Shown piece by piece: positions 55,847 through 64,000 of a stretch of DNA of 64,000 bases (positions are counted from its first letter, which is position 1; every line of letters starts with the position of its first letter). A program made the translations under genes and the position numbers. A model generated the notes under the pieces. That model saw nothing but the letters and a program-made list of their open reading frames with translations. It made no database searches and was not told where the DNA came from. Location of the stretch: positions 11,458 to 75,457 of the forward strand of contig CAVORD010000003.1 of NCBI GenBank assembly GCA_963698535.1, written 5' to 3'. The DNA comes from CAVORD01 sp963698535 (GTDB taxonomy: Bacteria > Bacteroidota > Bacteroidia > Bacteroidales > VadinHA17).

Positions 55847-57499
55847 ATGGAGCTATCCGTCGTAATAGTCAATTACAACGTCAAACCATTTCTTGAGCAA
55901 TGTCTCAGGTCAGTAGAAAAGGCCATCGAGAAGATCGAAGGCGAAATATTTGTGGTTGACAACAACTCAGCTGATGGATCATGCTCCATGGTATCCTCTC
56001 TTTTTCCTGCTGTTAATCTCATAAGGAACGATTACAACGCCGGTTTCTCTGCTGCTAACAACATGGCAATCCGTAAGGCCAGGGGCCGATACATCCTTCT
56101 GCTCAACCCCGATACACTTATCGGAGAAGATAGTCTTCAAAGGTGTGTCTCTTTCCTCGATTCAGAGCCCGGTGCCGGTGCCCTTGGAGTAAGGATGATT
56201 AACGGGAAGGGTAAATTTCTGCCCGAATCACGAAGGAACTTCCCTTCACCAATGGCCGCATTTTACAAGATCGCCGGACTCTCAAGGGTATTTCCCCGAT
56301 CATCGGTCTTTAACCGCTACCACTCTCCCGGAGGCGATACCAGGGTGATTTCAAAGGTGGAAATACTTTCGGGCGCATTCATGATGATAAGAAAGAGTAT
56401 CCTCGACAGGATCGGATTGCTTGACGAAGATTTCTTTATGTATGGTGAAGATATAGATCTGAGCCATCGCATTACCTCAGCAGGCCTTGATAATTACTAC
56501 CTGCCCGATGTTACGATAGTCCACTACAAGGGTGAATCAATGCGGAGGGGAAACTTCAACTGGGTAATTCTCTTTTACAAGGCAATGCTGATCTTTTCGA
56601 GAAAATATTTCAGAAAAAAAAGAGGTTTCTGGTTTACCCTTATGATCAGACTGTCAATTATCGTGAGAGCAGGCTTAAGCCTCCTGAAGGAGCTGTTTTT
56701 CAAACTTATCCCTCTCTTTACTGATGCAGTGGTCCTCTATGGAACGATGCGGTATATAATCGTTCCCTTATGGGAGTCAGTAAAACTTGGCCATGGCAAT
56801 CACTACCCAGCCGAACTGATCTCAATATTACTGCCGCTTTTCTGCATCGCATGGATAGGGATATGGAGTATTTTCCGGGTCTACAGGATACCATTTAAGC
56901 CGGTAAGAGTACTAAGGTCTTTGATCCCGGGCTTGCTGATTACCCTGGCAATTTATGGTCTTTTGCCGCTTGAGATGAGGTTCTCCAGATTACTAATTGT
57001 TGCAGGTACTGTTGTTGCCGGGATAGTAGCAATGACAAACAGGTCACTGGCAACCCTCCTTTCCCGAAACAGGTCGGAATTTGGGTTCCTGGCAAAGAAA
57101 AGGGTGGTAATTGTCGGGGCAGAGACTGATTATGAGCTTGTTTCACAAGGGCTTGAGGCCAGCGGAAGAAGTTACAAGGTTCTCGGGAGGATAAGCACCG
57201 AACAGGATGATCTTGGAATTAATGTGTTGGGCACAACCATTCAGATATCAGAGATCGTAAGGATAAACAGACCCGATGAAATAATATTCTGCACAGGTAA
57301 ACTGGGCATCAGCTCTGTAATAACCATCATGAAAAAACTTGAAGGAACAGATATTACATACAGGTTATCCTCAGAGGGAGGCAGCTATATTGTCGGAAGT
57401 GATCACAGCGACAAAATGGGTGAATCATTCTACTTATCCGGAAATATTCCTGACCGTAAAGTCTCCATATCGGCCAGAATAAAACGGTGGTTTTTCTGA
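55847..57499 (+). CDS. GT2 glycosyltransferase fused to a four-helix membrane and Rossmann-like domain
   Basis: A 550-residue protein of unusual layout. Residues 1-250 are a GT2 domain (VVIVNYNVKPFLEQCLRS, FVVDNNSADGS, LLLNPDTLIGED, YGEDIDLSHRITSAG). Residues about 285-405 hold four transmembrane segments. Residues 420-550 look like the CoA_binding_3 domain of polyprenyl-phosphate sugar transferases (KKRVVIVGAETDYELVSQGL, then VLGTTIQISEIVRINRPDEI). The catalytic Bac_transf domain that normally follows is missing. It would make a membrane-bound glycosyltransferase for a surface glycan. It follows the aminotransferase by 12 bases. Confidence 0.85.
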   Translation: MELSVVIVNYNVKPFLEQCLRSVEKAIEKIEGEIFVVDNNSADGSCSMVSSLFPAVNLIRNDYNAGFSAANNMAIRKARGRYILLLNPDTLIGEDSLQRCVSFLDSEPGAGALGVRMINGKGKFLPESRRNFPSPMAAFYKIAGLSRVFPRSSVFNRYHSPGGDTRVISKVEILSGAFMMIRKSILDRIGLLDEDFFMYGEDIDLSHRITSAGLDNYYLPDVTIVHYKGESMRRGNFNWVILFYKAMLIFSRKYFRKKRGFWFTLMIRLSIIVRAGLSLLKELFFKLIPLFTDAVVLYGTMRYIIVPLWESVKLGHGNHYPAELISILLPLFCIAWIGIWSIFRVYRIPFKPVRVLRSLIPGLLITLAIYGLLPLEMRFSRLLIVAGTVVAGIVAMTNRSLATLLSRNRSEFGFLAKKRVVIVGAETDYELVSQGLEASGRSYKVLGRISTEQDDLGINVLGTTIQISEIVRINRPDEIIFCTGKLGISSVITIMKKLEGTDITYRLSSEGGSYIVGSDHSDKMGESFYLSGNIPDRKVSISARIKRWFF

Positions 57500-57576
57500 A
57501 TTGCCTTCAGAACTTATTTGTTTATCTTTTGTTATATCTCCAGTAAACAGGATATTAACAGTAAAACGTAAAGAAT

Positions 57577-58890
57577 ATGGCTAGTGTTGAACTCTTATTA
57601 CCAGCAATGGGTGAAGGGGTTACAGAAGCAACAGTTACAAAGTGGCTTATAACAGAAGGTTCTGAGATCAATGAAGATGATCCGGTAGTTGAAGTAGCTA
57701 CCGACAAAGTTGATTCAGAGGTACCATCGCCGGTGTCCGGAAAGATTGAAAAGATATTGATCGCCGAAGGAACAGTAGTTCAGGTAGGATCGGTCCTTGC
57801 AATAATAGGGGTGAAAGATGAAGAATTAAGAGCACCGGAGAAAAAGGTGCTTGCAGAGGTTGAAAAGAATACCAAAGTTGAGCAGATAGATAAGGAGGAA
57901 GAGGAGAGAGAAAGTAAGGAAGATGAGAAGGGAACACACACCGAAATATCCAGGGAAACACCCTCTGGCCGGTTCCTCTCGCCACTTGTCCGGTCAATAG
58001 CTGCTGCTGAGGGACTAACACCCAAGGAGCTCGATTCCATTAATGGTTCGGGGCAGGAAAAGAGGATCACAAAAGGAGATGTACTTGCATACCTTGAGAA
58101 AAGGAAAGCAATAGCGCCGGTTTTAAAACCTGTAACACTCATTAAAGATGACAAAGAGGTTGCAACTACCAATTACAAACTGACACCCAAAGACGAGGTT
58201 ATAGAAATGGGCCGGATAAGGAAGTTAATTTCCGACCATATGGTTATGTCGAAGAGAACCTCGCCTCATGTAACTTCCTTCATAGACGCTGACCTCACAG
58301 GCATCATGAAGTGGCGTGAAAAGATCAAGGACAGCTTCCTTAAGATCCACGGTGCCAAACTTACCCTCACTCCTATTTTTATTGATGCCACTGCAAGAGC
58401 ACTGCGGGAATTTCCTATGATAAATGTATCGGTGGAAGGTGACAAAATAATCAAGAAAGGTGCAGTTAACATTGGTATGGCTACAGCCCTGCCCGATGGT
58501 AATCTTATTGTACCTGTTATCAAGAATGCAGACACAAGGAATCTTGCCGGACTGGCAATAGAAGTAGGCGATCTGGCCACCAGGGCCAGGGCAGGCAAAC
58601 TTAAACCCGATGAGATAACAGGAGGCACTTTTACACTTACTAACTTCGGATCATATAATAACCTGGCAGGGACACCAATAATAAACCAGCCACAATGTGC
58701 CATTCTGGGCACAGGAGTGGTGAAAAAAGTACCTGCTGTAATCGAGACTGAAGATGGCGACGCAATTGCTATAAGACATATAATGATCCTGTCGCTTAGT
58801 TATGACCACAGGGTTATCGACGGAGCTCTTGCAGGCCAGTTTATCAATAGGATCAAGGATATTCTTGAGAACTATAATCCCGGTATTTGA
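57577..58890 (+). CDS. 2-oxoacid dehydrogenase E2 (dihydrolipoamide acyltransferase)
   Basis: A 437-residue E2. The N-terminal lipoyl domain has its lysine 44 in VEVATDKVDSEVPSP. A charged linker (95-125) follows, then the peripheral-subunit-binding domain (GRFLSPLVRSIAAAEGLTPK). The catalytic acyltransferase domain ends with LSLSYDHRVIDGALAGQFIN, the DHRVIDG active site. It could serve pyruvate or branched-chain 2-oxoacid dehydrogenase; the substrate is not decidable. E1 and E3 genes are not adjacent here. A TATCTTTTG box around 57533 may be its promoter. Confidence 0.92.
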   Translation: MASVELLLPAMGEGVTEATVTKWLITEGSEINEDDPVVEVATDKVDSEVPSPVSGKIEKILIAEGTVVQVGSVLAIIGVKDEELRAPEKKVLAEVEKNTKVEQIDKEEEERESKEDEKGTHTEISRETPSGRFLSPLVRSIAAAEGLTPKELDSINGSGQEKRITKGDVLAYLEKRKAIAPVLKPVTLIKDDKEVATTNYKLTPKDEVIEMGRIRKLISDHMVMSKRTSPHVTSFIDADLTGIMKWREKIKDSFLKIHGAKLTLTPIFIDATARALREFPMINVSVEGDKIIKKGAVNIGMATALPDGNLIVPVIKNADTRNLAGLAIEVGDLATRARAGKLKPDEITGGTFTLTNFGSYNNLAGTPIINQPQCAILGTGVVKKVPAVIETEDGDAIAIRHIMILSLSYDHRVIDGALAGQFINRIKDILENYNPGI

Positions 58891-58981
58891 AATGGTTATC
58901 CATATGCAGGAAAACACATCTAAAAATTTAGATTTGCCCCTGCATTCACTATTTGTTGAATATTTAATGTTATCTATTGAA

Positions 58982-59012
58982 AAAGGGCTAATTTTTTTAG
59001 CCCTTTCTTCTT
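58982..59012 (+). terminator. Terminator after the E2 gene
   Basis: AAAGGGCTAA (58982-58991) pairs perfectly with TTAGCCCTTT (58997-59006) around a T5 loop, followed by CTTCTTT. The gene before it stops at 58890. Confidence 0.75.
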
Positions 59013-59057
59013 TAAAATTCTATTATATTAGTGTTTTAAAATTGTAATTACCATCAT

Positions 59058-61985
59058 ATGAGAAGGTTTTTATCTATTGCTTTAATAATGGCTTTAGCTT
59101 CGACGGTCTTTGTGTCGGCTCAAACTAAAAGCGACATCAGGGATATGTTTATTGAAGCAGAGTCATTTGTCCTCTTCGAAGAGTATAATGAAGCACTCCT
59201 TACCTCGATCTTCTTAAACTTTATCCCGATAATGCCAACTTCAAATACAGGATAGGGCAGTGTTATTTAAATATGCCGGGGAAAAAAAGCAAGGCACTTG
59301 GGTATCTTGAGGAGGCAGTAAAAGCTATTGATCCGAAACATAAGGAGGGTCGACTTAGAGAAAGAGGGGGCTCCATGGGATGCCTGGTATTATCTTGCTA
59401 ATGCATACAGGATAACCAACGACCTTGACAAAGCAATAGAGACATACAAAACGTTCAGTGCCAACATCAAGTTATACCGTTTACGATACAGCTGTCATCA
59501 ATCTTCAGATAGAGTCATGCAAAAACGCCAAGATGCTCATGGCATCGCCCCTATACGTAAAGCAGATTAACCTAGGGAATGCTATTAACAACAAATATCC
59601 GATTTTAACCCGGTGGTTTCGGCCGATGAAAAAACGATAGTGTTTACCAGAAAGCTTCCTTTCTATGTGGGGGTTTTATTTATTCAAAAAAGGTAAACGG
59701 TGTCTGGACCGAGACCTATTGATATGACCCCACAACTGGGTATAGACAATGATTTCTATTCATCATCGCTGTCAACCGACGGTAACTCACTCCTCCTTTA
59801 CAAAACCGACGACTATACAGGGAATATCTACATAGTAAGTTTGGCAATAACAGATGGAACGGCATTACCAAACTAAATGAAAATATCAACACCAAATATT
59901 GGGAATCGCACGCTTCAATGACCAGTGACGGAAAAAGAATCTATTACTCCAGCAACAGAAAGGGTGGCTACGGAGGACTTGACATATTCTACTCCGACCT
60001 TGACTCCACCGGCAACTGGGGTCTTCCGGTAAATCTGGTTCAACAATTAACACCCATATAACGAGGATACACCTTTTCTGACAGCAGACAACAGAACACT
60101 TTATTTTGAGTTCCCCGTGGCCATTTCAATATAGGTGGGTACGATGTCTCTCAACCCTGCAGGACGACAATACATGGTCGGTACCCATGAATGTGGGCTA
60201 TCCCATAAACACTACCGACGACGATCTGTTCTTCTCACCTGTCGGCGAAGGATTAAAGCATATTTTGCCAAATTTGATGAGAAGGGATACGGGCTGCAGG
60301 ATATTTTTGGCATTGAGATCTTTTCCGACGCCAACCCGAGAAAATTCTTCGTTCGGGGCATTGTTTCCATAAAGGATCTTACATCTAAATTCAGAGACAG
60401 CGTCAAGGTAAGCGCTTTAAGTAAAAAGGATCCCAACAGCATGGTTATCGTATATTCCAATCCAAAGACCGGAGAATATCAGCTGGAGCTGGCCCATGGT
60501 GAATATCAGATCGCATATGAGACAGAGGGGACAAGAAAACTTCCTTTCCGACCTCAAACTACCCTTGGCATACCAGTCCGATACATTTGTTGTCTCACAA
60601 AGAGACCTTGACCAAAGCAACTTCACTGCTGACATGAAGCTGCTGAGAGCGACCATCCGAGACTAAAGTAAAAAAGGGAGATTCGCTTGAGTTTATTCTA
60701 GCCCACTGAGCCAAGATCAATACTGAATATTCAGACCTTCAAGGGCGACTCATTAATCAGCTCTGAGGAGCGGATGATCATGTCGGGCACAACAACTGTA
60801 AAAGTACCCTCTACTGATTCCAAATCAAATATAGTATTTACCCTCACCGACAGATTTGGTAATGAGACAAAAACGAGTGTGGTAACAAGCGGAAGGGATG
60901 AAACTCACAAAGATAGCACCTCCGGTTTACGCATCTGTTGTTGCCCGCAAGCAGGTAAATGCCCTTCTTGAGATGCTGGAAAAACATGCTGACATCAATA
61001 TCAAAAAGGTAATAAGAGAGTCAGACCCCTCGAGGAAACAGTTCGCCCGCGCCGACGATCTTGTTGATTACATTAAGGAATCAGCCGTGGCTAAAGGTAT
61101 CGACCCCTTAAAAGTTGATATTACAGCCCTGAAAGTAGCTCTATGAAAATATCCTTACACAATCTGCTGTCGACCTTATGGCTGCTGATGCCAAAGGTGA
61201 GATGAAAGATCTCCTTTCGCAAACAGATATTTACGAAACCAAGATTAAAACATTCGGTGAACTTGGACGTAATTTTGAAAAAACATCCGAAAGGCGGGTT
61301 ACCTCAACAGACCTCTCCGATCTGGCGAAATACATTTATTATCAATACAAGCTTACGGCATTGAAATTCTCAGGAATAAGTTCAGGATCGTTCAGAATTA
61401 GTCCCATTCGGTTATATGATATCCGAATCCTCTCTACTTACTGATAGTCTTAAACTTAAGTTCTCCAAAAGAGTGGATGGCTTCATTTACTTCCAAACTG
61501 ATTCCAGGATGTTGGAAGTAAAGAATTTACGGTAATAATTGCTTCGGTTACTGTACTTCCCGACGAAAGTGCAGAAGAGATAATAGATGCATTCCGGCCA
61601 ATTGCAACCGGGCAGTTCTCAGATTTTCTAGACGAGTTAATTGCAAACAAGAAAGGAATTAAGACCAGTGATGATGTAATCCTTGCGATGGCTGAGAGAT
61701 TGTCAGACGGCTCATTTACAGAGTCATCAGCAACAGATGCCCTTAGAATTAATACTTTCCAGAGATAAATCTGATACTGTAATTACTGAATATTTTGAAA
61801 AAACAGGTAAAAAATCGTGCTGGTGGATATATCCAACAGCCGGTGCAATTATTCTGATATTTTTACTGCTTTATTCGAAAGAAAAGGAAAGGGAGGAGAA
61901 AAGAAGAAGAGTAATAATGGTTTTATTGCGGGATTATGGAGGTTTGACCTTTTATAAACATTTATTAGATTTGAAAAAACAATAA
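59058..61985 (+). pseudogene. TPR/PD40-propeller envelope protein, copy 1, heavily frameshifted
   Basis: Reads as one protein of about 970 residues split over all three frames by ten or so indels. The signal peptide is MRRFLSIALIMALASTVFVS. A TPR-like region comes next (YRIGQCYLNMPGKKSKALGY, then ANAYRITNDLDKAIETYKTF), then a PD40/WD40-like propeller (NENINTKYWESHASMTSDGK, YYSSNRKGGYGGLDIFYSDL). A CarboxypepD-reg-like segment follows (RKFFVRGIVSIKDLTSKFRD). The last 300 residues are helical (ESDPSRKQFARADDLVDYI and others) and end in a transmembrane segment (WWIYPTAGAIILIFLLLY) and a KEKEREEKRRR tail, instead of the OmpA domain normal for this family. The layout recalls PorE. Broken state may be assembly error or decay. 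Confidence 0.72.
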
Positions 61986-61990
61986 GTTAC

Positions 61991-63275
61991 CATGGGAAAA
62001 AGAACTTTATACCTTGATGATTCTGGTACTTGTGGTTTTACCCTTGAAAAACGACAAGACCTAAAGAAATCCCAGGAAGCTTTTACATAGGAAGCTGAGT
62101 ATTTTATGGTTTATGGTGACTACTCAGATGCTTTACCCTATTTATCTCAGGCTCTATGAACAGTTCCCTGATAATTCCAACATTGCGTATCACATAGGGA
62201 CATGTTACCTCAATACAACGGGGAAGAAGAACCTCTCCGATCAAATATCTTGAGGAGGCTGTGACAAATATGTCGGCTAAATACAAAGAGGGTGCTCTGG
62301 CACAAAAGTCGGCCCCCTATGAAGCACTCTACTCCCTTGCATTGTCATACCGGGTAAACTACCAGTTTGTGAAAGCCAAAGAAGCCTTTACCAGATACAA
62401 AGAGACCTACCTGATAATATAGCCTTGAAAATATCTCTTTCATCGACCAGCAGATAGCTACCTGCGATAATGCTGTCAAACTGATGGCGAAGCCTGTTCA
62501 GTTCAGGAGGATCTGGGGCCGTTTCAACGATGAGAAAAGTAACTTCAATCCTATATGCTCCCCGGACGGAAAGTTTTTTGCCTTCATGACTTCGCTGAAG
62601 TTCTATGATGCTGTTATGTTTTCGAAAAATGTAAACGGCAAATGGAGTGCTCCCGTCAATATAACTCCCGAAATTCAGTTAGATGGCGATCTCTTTATAC
62701 TCATGCCTCTCGGCCGACGGCAAACTCCCACGCGCTTCTCTCAAAGGACGACGACTTTAACTCCGATATCTACTCTAGCACCTTCGATGGTACAAAGTGG
62801 ACCAAAGCCATGGAGATGAACAGAAATATCAATACAAGATACTGGGAATCACACGGATTTGTAAACGAGGACCAACAATACTGATCTTTGCAAGTGACAG
62901 GCCAGGCGGATTTGGCGGACTCGATCTCTATATTTCGAGGAAGGATATGAAAGGAGAATGGGGCCCTGCCGTAAATTTAGGACCGGAAGTAAATACTCAG
63001 TTTAATGAGGACAGACCATTCCTGCTGAATAATGGGAAACATTGTTTTTTGCCTCTCAGGGCCATAGCAGTATGGGAGGATATGATATATTCAAGTCAAA
63101 TCTACAAACAAATAATCTGTGGAGCATCCCGGAAAATATTGGTTATCCGCTTAATTCACCCGATGATAATATTTTCTTTATGCCGGTTAATAATGGCAAG
63201 GAAGCCTATATCTCAGTTTTCAGAGAGGGAGAAGGATATGGAAATGAAGACATTTATAAGGTCTTTATTAAATAG
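61991..63275 (+). pseudogene. TPR/PD40-propeller envelope protein, copy 2, frameshifted
   Basis: A paralogue of copy 1, starting 6 bases after it. The N-terminus MGKRTLYL is followed by a signal-like hydrophobic stretch only if one base is restored (LMILVLVVLPLKN). TPR motifs (YHIGTCYLNTTGKKN, LALSYRVNYQFVKAKEAF) and a PD40 propeller (FNPICSPDGKFFAFMTSLKF, IFASDRPGGFGGLDLYIS, DDNIFFMPVNNGKEAYISVF) follow. It ends after the propeller at 63275, so it lacks both the regulatory-like domain and the C-terminal helix/membrane part of copy 1. At least seven frame changes are needed. Function would be envelope binding or scaffolding; this is inference. Confidence 0.7.
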
Positions 63276-63326
63276 TAGAATAAGAAAAGAAATTAGTCAT
63301 TGAGAACAGAACTTAATATCATTCTT

Positions 63327-64000
63327 ATGGGATTTAAAGGTGTTACCAGGAAACTGACAATTATCTCAATGATGATAATGATACCTATGTCATTATTCAG
63401 TCAGGTAAACAAGGAAACAAAAGCAATTTTCGCCCAGGCTGGAATCCCACTATCTTTTTGGTGAGTATGAACTTGCCAGACCCTCTTCCTCATACTGAAT
63501 GAATTGTTACCGGAGAATGCCAATATCAAATATAAAATAGGAAACTGCTACCTCAATATCCCATTTGAAAAAGCAAAGGCTATTCCTTTTCTTGAAGAGG
63601 CTGTCAAAAACACCAACTTCCTTTCAAAGACCGATCAACTCAAAGAAAACAGTGCACCTCTCGATGCATATGTGTCATTAGCTAATGCATACCGAATTAA
63701 TGATGAGCTCGAGAAAGCAATTACCACATATAATGTATTCAATACAAAAGCCAGGGAATCAGGGGAGATGACCAATCAGGAGTTTGTCGACCAGCAGATC
63801 ACAGCCTGCAGGAATGCAATTGAAAACTATAAAAATCCTGTTGAGATATTTGAAGATAATCTTGGTGCAAGGATCAACCGAGCTCGATGAACAGGCAATC
63901 CGCCTGTCAGCTACGATCATAACACATTGGTATACACTGAAAAGAGAGGCATCGAGAATGTAATATTCTTCACAAGAAAAGAGAGAGACAGGTGGCAGGA
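63327..64000 (+). pseudogene. TPR/PD40-propeller envelope protein, copy 3 (partial at window end)
   Basis: A third paralogue, running off the right edge. The signal peptide is GVTRKLTIISMMIMIPMSLF with cleavage near SQ. The frame shifts near 63460 and again near 63890. TPR motifs match the other copies: YKIGNCYLNIPFEKAKAIPF and LANAYRINDELEKAITTYNV. The first propeller strand is NPPVSYDHNTLVYTEKRG, ending the window. The broken frame again suggests indel errors or decay. Confidence 0.7.

Overview
The window comes from a member of the Bacteroidota, most likely Bacteroidales or a close relative. Several independent signals agree on this. Genes are preceded by the phylum-specific -7 promoter motif TAnnTTTG/TAnnTTTA rather than sigma70 boxes. 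Type IX secretion genes (a PorP/SprF-like protein, gldJ, porU, porV) sit together. The DUF6452 and DUF6048 pair is present, and so are large TPR/PD40 envelope proteins. Frameshifts are scattered through otherwise conserved genes, often at homopolymers, so the sequence looks like a draft or metagenome-derived assembly. Many 'broken' genes here are probably assembly errors.

Layout. 1-1651: the N-terminal part of a large secreted beta-repeat protein on the minus strand, running off the left edge. 2038-2718: tRNA-Val with its promoter and terminator, then a repeat-rich region. 2719-5308: a five-heme cytochrome followed by an outer-membrane barrel protein with one heme site. 5434-9538: Kup potassium transporter and a YyaL/thioredoxin-fold protein. 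9582-14714: a lipoprotein amidase (minus) and a large BNR/sortilin-type propeller protein (plus, five frameshifts). 14715-20888: a 12-bp repeat array, then a minus-strand block with an SDR, a CPBP protease, an epimerase/reductase, a 5'-nucleotidase and FolC. 21169-28237: a plus-strand run with PhoH, SixA, MtaB, an inositol-monophosphatase family protein, a lipid A-type acyltransferase, a GT2 glycosyltransferase and a membrane phosphoesterase. 28234-30217: pyrophosphatase and MurF (minus).

30279-37579 is the type IX secretion cluster: gldJ and a PorP/SprF-like gene on the minus strand, diverging from porU and porV on the plus strand. IspF and a CoA-binding protein follow. A minus-strand block (38482-46360) holds urocanase, a zinc-ribbon coiled-coil protein, a NIF3-like protein, a MerR regulator, a PQQ-type propeller and two tandem M23 peptidases. 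46467-58890 holds AlaS, an acyl-CoA ligase, the DUF6452/DUF6048 pair, a sodium:solute symporter, RecR, an aminotransferase, a GT2 fusion protein and a lipoyl E2 acyltransferase.

59058-64000 is the odd end of the window: three tandem paralogues of a TPR plus PD40-propeller envelope protein, resembling PorE-type proteins, each broken by many frameshifts. Either polishing failed across near-repeats or the cluster is decaying. Much of the window serves the cell envelope: secretion and processing of cargo (PorU/PorV), murein synthesis and remodelling (MurF, M23), lipid A-type acylation, and redox proteins at the surface.
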